Below the pieces are notes generated by a model. It worked only from the letters and a program-made list of their open reading frames with translations, did not search any database and was not told the origin of the DNA. Below, piece after piece: positions 53,855-63,649 of a DNA stretch of 64,000 nucleotides. Both the position numbers and the translations under genes were made by a program. Source of the DNA: Triparma verrucosa. Lineage: Eukaryota; Sar; Bolidophyceae; Parmales; Triparmaceae. The stretch spans positions 1 through 64,000 of the forward strand of contig BRXX01000373.1 of assembly GCA_030267905.1 (NCBI GenBank), given 5' to 3'. Every line of letters begins with the position of its first letter. Position 1 is the stretch's first letter.

Positions 53855-54766
53855 ATGGGAAAGCTTTCTAAGGACAAGCGCGACATCTTCTACCGCCGTG
53901 CCAAGGAACTCGGTTACAGGGCACGCAGTGCCTTCAAGCTGCTCCAGCTGGACAAGGAATTTGACCTCTTGAGCGATGCTACAAGAGCCGTAGACCTCTG
54001 CGCCGCTCCGGGCAGCTGGAGCCAAGTCCTAGCCTCCCGCCTCTCTTCCAACCATTCTTCCAACAGCTCCTCCAACAGCTCCTCAACCCCCCCCTGCGTC
54101 GTAAGCGTCGACCTCCAAGCCATGGCCCCCATCCCCGGCTGCACCATCCTCCAAGGCGACATAACCTCCTCCTCCACCGCCACGAAAATAATCTCAAACT
54201 TCCACGGTCTCCGCGCCCACATAGTAATATGCGACGGAGCCCCAGACGTCACAGGCCTCCACGACATCGACGAGTACATCCAAGGTCAATTATTATTAGC
54301 CGCTGTGAACATAACCACGCACGTATTAGAAGAAAACGGTACCTTCGTGGCGAAAATATTCAGAGGGAGGGATGTTAACCTTTTGTACGATCAGTTGAGG
54401 ATATTATTTAAAAGGGTTAGTATCGCTAAGCCGACTAGTTCTAGGAATTCTAGTATTGAGGCTTTTGTGGTTTGTCAGGGTTTTAAGGGAGGTGATTACA
54501 ATGACCTTCCGCTTGAGGGTGGTTTCGGCGGGGAAGGCTCTGGCGGCCTCACGGACCCGAGCATGCACAAAACGGAGCGGGACAGGTTCGCGGTGCCCTT
54601 CATAGCGTGCGGAGATCTGGACGGGAAGGAGGGGGAGGTTCCTGTTGAGGGATTCCTCGATGCTGATAGATCGTATGATGTCGATGAGGGGAAAGAGGGA
54701 CTCAAGGCAGTGCAGCCTCCTATCAAGCCGCCTTATGAGACGCACTCGAATCTGAAGGAAAAATAG
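53855..54766 (+). CDS. TRM7: tRNA 2'-O-ribose methyltransferase, FtsJ/Trm7 type
   Basis: Single exon, 303 residues. Trm7/FTSJ1 methylates ribose at tRNA positions 32 and 34. The opening KDKRDIFYRRAKELGYRARSAFKL is split here only by my quotation: key parts are KDKRDIFY and RARSAFKLLQLD. The catalytic K-D-K-E set is visible: K in SAFKL, D in VICDGAPDVTGLHD, K in FVAKIFRG and E in SSRNSSIEAFVV. The SAM loop is VDLCAAPGSWSQVL. A Ser/Asn-rich insertion (SSNHSSNSSSNSSS) follows it. The C-terminal extension of about 90 residues (PPIKPPY) matches Trm7 length rather than mitochondrial Mrm2. DNA composition changes abruptly from C-rich to G/T-rich codons near 54350. Confidence 0.95.
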   Translation: MGKLSKDKRDIFYRRAKELGYRARSAFKLLQLDKEFDLLSDATRAVDLCAAPGSWSQVLASRLSSNHSSNSSSNSSSTPPCVVSVDLQAMAPIPGCTILQGDITSSSTATKIISNFHGLRAHIVICDGAPDVTGLHDIDEYIQGQLLLAAVNITTHVLEENGTFVAKIFRGRDVNLLYDQLRILFKRVSIAKPTSSRNSSIEAFVVCQGFKGGDYNDLPLEGGFGGEGSGGLTDPSMHKTERDRFAVPFIACGDLDGKEGEVPVEGFLDADRSYDVDEGKEGLKAVQPPIKPPYETHSNLKEK

Positions 54767-54800
54767 GGCTTCGCGAACGAGAACATTTTACATTACAAAA

Positions 54801-54830
54801 AATACTACTATTACTACTACTACTACTACT
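54801..54830. repeat. (ACT)n trinucleotide repeat
   Basis: Imperfect ACT repeat in the 79-bp spacer between two convergent genes. Non-coding. Confidence 0.9.
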
Positions 54831-54845
54831 TAAACAACTTTTCCT

Positions 54846-57800
54846 TCAGTCCCAATCTCGCTCCAACCCGTTCAACACATAACTGCTAACCTCAGTTCCA
54901 ATATGCCTCACATTAATCCTCGGCAAGTGCGCGAAATCCAACCCCCCGTTCAAACACTTCACCGAAAAGCTCTGCTCGAACCTTTCGTCTTCATGGTCGA
55001 AAACGAACCTCTCTCCCACCCCTTCCAGTCCCCTCCTCAGCCTCCTCAAGTCCCATATTCCCGGGTTGAGTGAAAATCCAGGCCAGTAAGTGAATTCGTG
55101 AAGAGGGTGAACAGTCCCGAATTCGTGTTCGACATACTCGCCCCTGTTCCACCCTGCTTTTCCGACGTTTCCTGAGTCAAGGCAGGAGGATATTGGGGAG
55201 GCGTAAGCGCAGAAGCGGGAGCTTTGATCGTTTAGGAGGACTTGGGCGCAGGAGGTTGTTGAGAGGACGGTCATGGGTTCGGTGATCAGACGGGTGGGGC
55301 CGGAGGAGGGGGGGACGAGGAATTGCCAGTCGTCCTCCAGGTACATCAGGTAGCGGGTTTTCACGAGGTTTAATATGATGTTCATGCTTTTGGCGTGGCC
55401 TTTTTCGTCTTCGGATTTCCAATAGAAGTTGAAGGAGGGGTACCGCGATTGCATCTCGAGCCGATCCTGCTCGGAGCTGGAATCGTCGACGACCAGGAAC
55501 GCGCATATCGATCGGGAGGCTGATTCGACACCCCCCAGGGATGACAGGAAGGAGTCGACGGTCTTAATGAACAGGGGGAGGCGCTTGCATGTTGTGATGG
55601 CAACTGTCAAGAAGCAACCCTCCTGGCCGTGGGTGTACTTCCCACCATCCTCACCATCCTCACCATCCACACCATCCACACCATCCCCAACGATGAGCGC
55701 ATCGAGCTCCCGCCTGGATCTTATCCAACTCGCCTCCACATGCTGAGGAACTCTCATTTCCAAGACTTCCCTCAACCAGCTTATCCCCTCATCGTTCAAT
55801 CCGTGCCTGATGCCGGCAAAGCTGGCCACTAGCGCCAAATCATCGCCCCACCGCACGCCCACCAGCACCTCCTTGCCCTTTACGACCAGCATCACCGAGT
55901 CGATGATCCCTCTTTCCAACCTCTTTACGCCCCTCTGCAGCAGCGTCGCTATCCATCTGAACTTGACGGGCTCGGCCCCGATGCTCTCGGCGAGTTGCCG
56001 CGCGTACTCCAAAGGGTCCTCCCCGATAGCAATATGGACCATGATTCCGTGGCTCTGTCCCGTCACCGGGTTGTCGTGGTTAAGCTTCACCGCGTAGGCT
56101 AGCGTGGCCCCTCCCGAGAGTTCAATGCTCTTGTGGTTATGGTCCAAGTGGCTGTCCTTCACGGCCAAGGAAAAGTAACCGTTCGAAACTGCGACGAGAG
56201 CGTTAGAAATATGATATTGACCACCCGCAAAGCCCTACCACACTGCTCACCTGGCCTGGGGTTGCTAACGGCATAATGTATGAACTCATTCCACTCTTCG
56301 ATAACTTTCGGCGACTGGTATAGCAGATGATTCTGAGTAAGAATCGCAGACCGAATGCGCTGCTCCATATCCCTATTGGTTCCCACCGCGACAGCGGTCT
56401 TAACGTAATCCTCGTCGTTGTAGCACACCAGATCCAGAATCCGCATCGTCTTGTACATGCCGAACGTGAGCTGCAGAATGTTGGTTCGGTGGTACGGCAT
56501 CACGATGGGCGTTCCCGTCGAGAATATTTCCAGGGACGATCGGCCACCGCCGACAGGGAAAGGGTCCAGAACCACGTTCGCCAGCTTGGCCAACGCAATG
56601 AATTCGTTAAAGTCCAGTCGCCTGACGAAGATGATTCGATCTCTAAACTCTCCAGCCTCTCCTCCCAACATTCTGTCCATGAGAGACTCGGTCCACTCCA
56701 CCTTGACCGCCACTGGAAATACGACTATTCCATTTGGGTCCATTTTCAATATGTTCACAATCAAAGCGTCGAAGTCTGGGTGAAGTTTGTACAAGGTCTG
56801 AGGACACAGGTATATGTTGTTGGAATGATCCGTGGGCAGGCCAAAATACGCCAAGTCCACATTGGGCCTGGGCGCCATTGGGGGCATAAAATGGGTGGTC
56901 AGGCCGTCCATCATGTAGATCGTCTCGGAGTATCGGTCCTGAGGCGATCTCGCCCTCTCCCCCTCCGCCTCGAACATCGTCGACGTGACGAAATAGTCAA
57001 CTCCGCCGACTTGTTCGGCATCAAGCCCTGTCGCCACCCGGCCGTCATGATTCGCAATCCCCGAGCTGAGGGCGTGCCCCCAGAAGAGGGCCGTCCGCTT
57101 TGCGAGGCGGCTGAAGGGGAGGTAATACCCCATGGTGTCCATTCCGACTTCTCCATAGACGAGCAAGTCCAAGTTGTACGAGGATATCAGTTCTCGCGCT
57201 TCCTCCAAATTTCCGGGGAGCTCAACTACCACATCCGCACCTGCGGTAATCCGCATATACACGTCGTCTTTTAGCAAGTCTTCCGGCGTCTGAATGAAGA
57301 CGGTGACGTGGTAACGCTCTCGATCAATGTTGCTTATCACTCCTTCCATTAGGAGGCCGACAGAGTGCCGGAAGAAGAAGGCGCTGTGAAAGCCGACGTG
57401 AATTTTGGCCCGGTCGGGCGGAAGCGGTAAGGGCGGCAGGAGCATTTGCGGCGGAGGAGGTACGACCAAGCTGGGGCTGTGCTTCCAGTAGACCTTGGCC
57501 AACAGTCGCCGCACCTCGACGTCATCCTTCCCCTGGTAGATAATGTAATAGCCCAACGAGCCGCTACCCGTGCTAGTCAGCGGGTCGTATATTTCGTTTT
57601 CCGAACTAGCCTCTTGGTCGAGGAGCCGGCTCAGATTGACAATGTAGGACTCCCTGGTTTTGGTGATGTGCGCAGTCGATTCGTATATCGGAGGGATGCA
57701 GGCCGTGGCAATCTGAATTTGCAAGGACCCGATCTCCTCGGTCGCGCCTATCCGCCGAACCACATCTAGCGCAGCGGAATACATGGCTACGGCTCCCGTC

Positions 57801-58696
57801 AAGTTGCCCCTATTTCCCTCGTCGTGCCCTATGGACGACAGAGAGTGGTAAATATCTTTGTCCAGCTCAAGCGCGGCCTCCCACTGTTCCCTGCCCGACT
57901 CCCCCATCTCCTGCAAGACGAGGCCGTAGTTGTGTCGTATCTGGGCGTTCGCCGGGTCTAATTCTATTGCAACGCGGGAGTGCTCCGCGGCCTCGGCAAG
58001 GTTCCGCGCGTCCTTCAGCGCAATCACCAGGTTGCCCCGGGTGAAGAGGTTGTCAGGGGAGTGAGCCACAGCTCGCAAGAGGACCTCGATTGCGCCCTGA
58101 GAGTCTCTCAGCTTACGGAGACATATCGCGTAGTCGTTGCTGAAGCTGGCGTAGTCGTAGTCAGGATCGCCTACAGAGCGAATGATCAGGTCAGCTTTCT
58201 CATAATCAGCCACAGCGGCCTGCAGGAACTGCGACTCCATGTCACCCACAAAGTTCCGTCTTGAGGGAGAGGAGAGGAAGGCTTCTACGGCTTCCGCGCC
58301 GACCGGATGCTTGAAGCTATAGTGCAAGCAATTTGCCCGGTTATAGAATGCGTTGAAATTTCTCCCCGTGTCATCAAGCTCCTCCGCCAAGTCGAAGGCG
58401 AGGAGGGACTTTGGGAAATCAAGCAGGCCCTTGTGTATGACCCCCTTCGTGTTGAATAAATTCGAGCTGGCCTCGGAGCGGTTTATCGTAGAGGTGTCAG
58501 TATCGTACATCAGGAGGATAGCCGATGTTATGCGATCCAAGGCTGTTTGGTGCTGTTTGTCCCTGTGGGCTGCAATGGCAAGGGAGTGTAGTTCATCAAG
58601 TTCAGAGAGGTTGGGTGCGGTTTCGGAGGTAACGAGGAATTTAGCGAGGATAAAGAGGAGGAGAATTATGTTTTTGGGGGTATGAAGAGTCGCCAT
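54846..58696 (-). CDS. Secretory TPR + GT41-like + GT2-like fusion glycosyltransferase
   Basis: Exons 58696-56251 and 56188-54846 join in phase 1 across a 62-nt intron to give about 1,262 residues. Residues 1-30 are a signal peptide or anchor (IILLLFILAKFLVTSETA). Residues about 30-400 are tetratricopeptide repeats (AIELDPANAQIRHNYG, FTRGNLVIALKDA). Residues about 430-800 resemble the SPY/OGT catalytic region of GT41: HVGFHSAFFFRHSVG, LVYGEVGMD, LFWGHALSSG, LCPQTLYKLHPDFD, FVRRLDFNEFIALAKLANVVLD split as FVRRLDFNEF and VVLDPFPVGGG, and GTPIVMPYHRTN. After a linker, residues about 1010-1262 are a GT2-type domain: FLTVAITTCKRLPLF, LVVDDSSS and YLEDDWQF with an acidic metal-binding motif. Donor and acceptor sugars are unknown. 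Confidence 0.85.
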
Positions 58697-58924
58697 CCTC
58701 TCTCTCTTTTTTTGGAATGCTTCACAGGGGCCTGCTGACCTGTGGGTGGAGGTTGGAGGAGGGAGGAGGAGAGGAGAAGAGGAGAAGAGAATGGAAAGAG
58801 TGGGGTTTCGGTGGACGACAATCCAATCAACCGATATAAAGCCGAGGAGAATATAGATATTGGAGATAAACAAATTTCACGTTTGTTTACTTTATGAGGA
58901 CAAAATTACCAATCATGGAACAAA

Positions 58925-59889
58925 CTAATCTTCTTGATCAACGCTAAAGTTGAAATTGCTGAGGGCTATTCCGAAGGCCTGCAATGCGCAAACCGGTCGC
59001 TTGAAGTCCAAGCTGAAACTTCTACTGTACGTCTTTCCGAATTGAACTATCGCATCCTCCGGCTCCACCAGTTCATCGTTGCAGTCGCTCTGGTTGTAGA
59101 GGATGAAATTTTTCGAGGATGCCATCGTTATTCGGTTCCGATCGAATTTGACCACGAGGCTGTTCAAATCCGGGTTCCACAGTGGGATTTTGCTGGATAT
59201 TATGTATTTCTTCTGAGCGTATGGGTCGCCGCCGCCGTCGTTGTTGCTCTTTGTATTTCGTCGCTGTTCAGGCCTGACATAGTGCTCCCACTGCCTAGCC
59301 ATATCATTCATTCGCTCCTTTTCGGGCGCATACCTAGTCCACAAAGAATCAGCCTCCGAACCTCGAAAAGCGAGGAAGGCGTTTTCGGTGTCCGGGTTGT
59401 GGATGAGAATAGGAGGCAGGCTCACAGTCAACTTTCTCACTCGAGTTTTGGCCTGCGGAAGTAGAATGATGCTCTGTTTGATATCTACGATCGACCTGCA
59501 GCCGGTCTCCAAAACGTTTAATGCCTCACTTCTCTTCTCGCCGCCCACTTCGCTGTAGTTAACGCGCCCAGCCGCAAAATAAAGCCTATAGCCGTAGAGC
59601 ACATTCGGATCGAGGTCCAACACGGCAATGTAATTGCTCGGCGGGTACTCAAACGCCTCCGATTCTTCATTGCTTTCTTCCGACTGCTCAATCTTCTTTG
59701 AACAGGCCTTTGGAAAATGCCGATACTGCGAGATGTAGAAGCGATCGCCTATTCGCATCGCGGAGAGGCAGAACAGTGACGAGTCTTCAAAGGTGTAGGT
59801 GAAATGGTTCTTATTTTGCAAACGCGTAAAACGACCGTTCACCCACTCGTCAGAGTTCAGACTTTTGGGATTTACATTGTTTCCAGGCG
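58925..59889 (-). CDS. Tubby-like protein (C-terminal tubby domain exon)
   Basis: The exon from an acceptor at 59890 (CCACCCACAG) to the stop encodes about 320 residues that cover nearly the whole tubby beta-barrel. Signatures: RFYISQYRHF, SNYIAVLDLDPN, RKLTVSLPPI, KIPLWNPDLNSLVVKFD, the SSKNFILYN strand and the closing IVQFGKTYSRSFSLDF with PVCALQAFGIALSNF, the C-terminal Tub signature. Tubby domains bind phosphoinositides and, in animals, help ciliary cargo transport. The start is not in this exon: there is no ATG in frame before the conserved region. A basic, Ser/Pro-rich frame at 60172-60426 on the same strand (KGGPKPKSLKNDKETSP) is a candidate first exon but I cannot place the junction. 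Confidence 0.8.
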
Positions 59890-60719
59890 CTGTGGGTGGG
59901 TGGAGTGGGTGTGTAAGGGGGGAGCGGTGTTAGAGGGTTGTTGAGGGGGAAGAGGAGTTTTGGAGCTGATGAAGGCGGATGTGGAGGTTGCAATTGTGGG
60001 ATGGGAGAAACTTTGTTCAAGGGAAAAGGGGTGGGGGGAGTCGCATAGACGGGGTAACGCACTGATAGCGAAAGGGTCGGCGGACCTCCTCCAGGATATC
60101 TTCTCTATTTTGGGTCTTTTGCTGAGTTGCAATGCTCGATCTCAAATTGATTCAGACACGGACCTACAACTTCATTTGAAATCTTCTCGCGTACTATTCC
60201 CTCCTCCACCGAACACGGATCTCTCAGGTATGTTAGCGGGGGAGGACGAGAAAGGTCCATTTGGACCTCTCCTAGCGGGGGAGGTTTCCTTGTCATTCTT
60301 TAGAGACTTTGGCTTTGGGCCTCCTTTTCGGCAGTTCGAGGCAGGCTGCTTGGGGAGTTTTGTGCAAATTAATTTTGTGAAAGACGTAAAACAGCAACGA
60401 AAAAAATTCGAAATAGTAGAAGACACAAGAGGCTTGTCACTTCAAAAGGTTCTCCACTGCTGGGTGCGCGGCAGCCCCGGTTATAACAGTTCCTACTGTC
60501 CCCTCGAGGATCCACAACAACAGAGTACCAAGAGACCAGGGTTAGAGACTATTCCTGGTCAATCTTTGCTGAGGCCGGGGGCTATAGGGCCTTGACTATA
60601 ATTTTATATTCCGTCTCGTAAAAGTTACGGCTCGGATCCCTTCAAAAAGATACAATTTTCTGCTTTATTGTTACCTTCAGAGCCGTCGCTATACTAACTA
60701 GAGTAGTTAGAGTTTGCAG
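59890..60719. other. Divergent region with possible tubby 5' exon
   Basis: About 830 bp between the tubby exon and the SAM-domain gene. On the minus strand 60172-60426 is open and Lys/Ser/Pro-rich with an ATG, plausibly the N-terminal exon of the tubby gene. On the plus strand a 211-codon frame (59960-60595) also exists but looks non-coding. The last 120 bases should hold the SAM gene promoter. Confidence 0.45.
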
Positions 60720-61595
60720 ATGGCCGACGTTCAGTCCCCCGCATCTCCCACATCCCCGACCCCTTCCGCACCGACCCACAACCGCGCCAAGACCATCTTT
60801 CAGCCTAGCTTCAATTGGCGCCGTCTCTCCCTCTCAGTTCACTCTGGGGGTGGCCCTGGCCTCGCTAACTCGTCCATGACAGCGGCAGGTGTGAAGCTTA
60901 GGAACCTGCAGGACTTGACCATCTTCGAACTCTTAGACACTCTGAAGAGCTTGAATTGCCCTCTGAAGGCGCGAAAATGTTTGCAGACCGTTGGGGTGAA
61001 CGGACGAGATTTTGAGGTGAGTTTTGGAGGGGGGGAAGGAGGGGGGGAAGGAGGGGAAGGGGGGAACGGGCGTGCTCTGACTTCTGACTCGATTCTCGTT
61101 TATTGAGCGCAGTATTACACCGACCGGGACCTGGAGCAAATCGGAGTATCACGCCCTGATATCCGCGAAAAAGTCCTGGAGATAAAGAAGCAGATCTTGG
61201 ACCATGGGAGCAAAATTCCCGAGACGCTGCTCACGCCGAAGAGCAAGTGGGAGAGATTAGAAAACAAGGGGGAGGACCCCTTCATGGGCGTGCCGGCTGG
61301 GGGTTTCTTGGCGTCGAACAACGGCGGCTTAACGAAGAGCAACGACGAGCGCTTCACGACACACAGAGCCTCGACGGTTCACACTCTGTTCCCCTCGAAA
61401 GATGACACACTAAAGGGCATATCCCCGAACTCGCCAAAGATGGGCTCCGGGTCGCTGACGCCTCAAGAGAAGCACATCATCAAGTCAGACCTAGTAAGCA
61501 CCATGGAGAAGGTCGGAGAGCAGCTAGTCAGGATGGAAAGACGGAGCATGGGCAAGGAGTCCACGGAGCTTCCAGTTGAGCTTCCAAAATTATAG
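60720..61595 (+). CDS. SAM-domain-like protein
   Basis: Two exons, 60720-61016 and 61113-61595, join in phase 0 to give 259 residues. The N-terminus is Ser/Pro/Thr-rich and disordered. Residues about 60-125 resemble a sterile alpha motif: LTIFELLDTLKSLN, CPLKARKCLQTVGVNGRDF, then YYTDRDLEQIGVSRPDIREK and VLEIKKQIL, i.e. the pattern of five helices with 'DLEQIGV' as the helix-4 signature. SAM domains mediate protein-protein contacts. The remainder is polar with KSKWERLENKGEDPF and a short C-terminal helix (STMEKVGEQLVRMERRSMG). No catalytic residues are evident. The ATG used is the first one in frame after a stop. Function is unknown. Confidence 0.75.
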
Positions 61596-61628
61596 TTAAA
61601 GTTGTTTGTTTTTAAAAAAGTGGTCAGT

Positions 61629-62644
61629 TCAAGGATTTTCTAGTTTCGTTTCGTGGTTTGCCGCCGTGGGTAATGGGGGTGATAATGGCGGTGCTATGAG
61701 ACAAGTTCCAAGTAGAGCCTCTGCTACAGCAGCTTTTAACGCCGCCTCTTTTGCTGCCGCCTCCGCCTCCGCCTCCGCTTTTCTCTTGGCCTCGCCGTGC
61801 TTTATGCGCGGCTTAGGATTGTAATCCTGTTGGATCGCCTTATGAACGTCCCGCCTGTGGATTTTGAGATGGCTCGACTGCTTAGCCTTGTACGGGCACA
61901 TGTCGCAACGGTACCACCTCACGTCAATGTTGTGAACGTCCCTCTTGTGCTGTTTGATGTTCCCCGGCCTCTTGGTTTGGTAGGGGCAGTTCGGGACGTC
62001 ACACGGGTGCCACTCCACCCCGATGTCGTGGATGCTCTGCTTGTGCGTCTTCAGGTGGTTCGCCTTCTTCGCCCTGTAATCGCAGCCGGGCTGGTCGCAA
62101 TCGTGCCACTTGACCCCAATATTATGGACGTGCCGTTTGTGGATGGTAATGCTTGAGGTGGGGGGGGGGGAGAGGGGGAAGAAAAGGGGGGGGGGGGTGT
62201 TAGAAACGGCGAAGAAGTTGGAAGTGGCGATTTTTGACACACTCACCTGCTCCCATGCTTCGCCTTATATTTGCAGCCAGGCTCGCCGCAGAAGTGCCAC
62301 ACCACGTTTATGTTGTGCTTCGAGGCTTTGTGGACCTTCATGCCGTAGGTGTGCCCGGTCTTGTACGTGCAACCGTCGACCCCGCACATTCTTATAATCT
62401 GCCCGAACTTATCCCTCTCCTCCGGTGCGGGCGCGGCTGCCGGTTCCGCCGTCTTCTTCTTGGAGGCTTTCTTCTTCGCTGGCTTGGCCTTGCTCGCAAC
62501 CTTGGGCTTGGGCTTGGGAGGGGGGGGGGGAGGGGGGGCGGCGAGCTGGGCGAAGTCATCTTTCGTGACGTTGGCCAGCTGAAACAACCCTGAAATGGCC
62601 GCGGCTTCCTCGACCGCTGTTAGCGTGCTCTTTTTCTCAGCCAT
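61629..62644 (-). CDS. C2H2-type zinc-finger array protein
   Basis: Exons 62644-62247 and 62151-61629 join in phase 2 for 306 residues. The N-terminal third is a Pro/Lys/Ala-rich linker (PPPPPPPKPKPK; AKKKASKKK), probably nuclear targeting. Five fingers follow, of the form C-x4-C-x12-H-x4/5-H, e.g. CGVDGC...HKASKH, CGEPGC...HKRHVH, CDQPGC...HKQSIH, CDVPNC...HKRDVH, and a shorter last one CDMC...HRRDVH (C-x2-C). Linkers read (N/D)I.V.W(H/Y).C, not the animal TGEKP. A coiled Ala/Glu/Lys tail ends the protein. DNA or RNA binding is inferred. The intron falls inside the second finger. A sister array lies at the window's right edge. Confidence 0.85.
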
Positions 62645-63053
62645 CTGAGACCTGTGATGCGATTAGGCTTGATTTTGTGGGGGGCAGGGGGAGATTATAA
62701 GTGGGGAAAGGATTAGGTCCACTCGCACGTTCGATTAGACGCTACTATTTGGGTGAAAGGGGGCCTTCTTTGTCGTCGCCACGATGGGTTTTGGGGAGGT
62801 TCTTGGTCAGATTTTTTTACAAGTTCGTGTGAGGACGGGAGAAAGGCTGGGGGTTGGGGCGGAGCAAGCGTATATTGTGCAGTGTGTATGGGGTGCAATT
62901 TTAGGATACAGGATATTTCAACTACTTGGGGGAGGGAGGCTTTTTGGAGGTGAGGAGACTCTTTTGGTATGGGATGGTGGGATTTTCAGTGATTTTGGTG
63001 TCTGTTTAGCCTGAAGCAGCAATTCGCTGATTAATTGATCTCCACGCAAAAAT
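62645..63053. other. Divergent promoter region
   Basis: About 400 bp between the zinc-finger gene and the next plus-strand gene. A 77-codon plus-strand frame from ATG 62784 is present, with no motif, and is probably fortuitous. I see no repeat or RNA gene. Confidence 0.5.
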
Positions 63054-63621
63054 ATGACTTCTAAAACCTCATCAACGATATCAAAATTACTAGACCATCC
63101 GCACGTGCATGTGAGTATCGGAATATTTCGTTCCAAACCCTGTATTTACCATGTTTCTCACTTCCCCACCCTCAATCAATCTTTCCTCACTTTAGACCAC
63201 CCACCACTCCACAACCCCGTCCTCCGGAATCCTCGGCTCCTCAATCGCTTCCTCCCGCGTAAAAGTTTTCCGCCAATCACGATCGTCGAAAGATACCCCT
63301 CCCCCTAAATCAGATAAAAAACCCAATGCATTGGAAGGTCCCCGATTATGTGCATCCCGTATCGGCCCCTACAGGCAAAACCTCGCCTCTCAAGCGTCCA
63401 GAATCGAGCGGCTGTCACAAGAATCTAACGAGAAAAGGTGGTACATTCCTTCAAATGCTTCTTATAAACCGGCCGTGTCGCTTTCGAAAGCGAGAAGTCA
63501 CGCGTTCCACTTGATGAAATCAAAGGAGGTTCAGAAGGAGAAGAAGGAGTGGAGGAAGACGTTTGTCAAGTTGAAGGAGAGGGCCGAGAGGAGGCTGAAA
63601 TTAGAAGAAAAAGGACAATAG
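63054..63621 (+). CDS. Small basic protein, unrecognised
   Basis: Two exons, 63054-63110 and 63196-63621, separated by an 85-nt intron (GTGAGT...CTTTAG), join in phase 0 for 160 residues. The first exon encodes MTSKTSSTISKLLDHPHVH. The second opens Thr/Ser-rich, then SRSSKDTPPPKSDKKPN, a segment LCASRIGPYRQNLASQA, and ends in a long charged helix (KEVQKEKKEWRKTFVKLKER, ERRLKLEEKGQ). No signal peptide or membrane span is evident. The high Lys/Arg content suggests RNA or ribosome contact, but I recognise no family. Support comes from clean splice sites and an open frame through the second exon without an ATG needed. Confidence 0.6.
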
Positions 63622-63649
63622 TTTTAAGGTGTATGAATGTCATGATTTA

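Noticed and set aside
59960..60595. Plus-strand 211-codon frame
   Set aside because: No recognisable motif; it overlaps the likely 5' part of the minus-strand tubby gene and runs into the promoter of the SAM-domain gene.
62784..63014. Plus-strand 77-codon frame
   Set aside because: Gly-rich translation from a G/T-rich promoter stretch; no motif, and codon use differs from the neighbouring gene.
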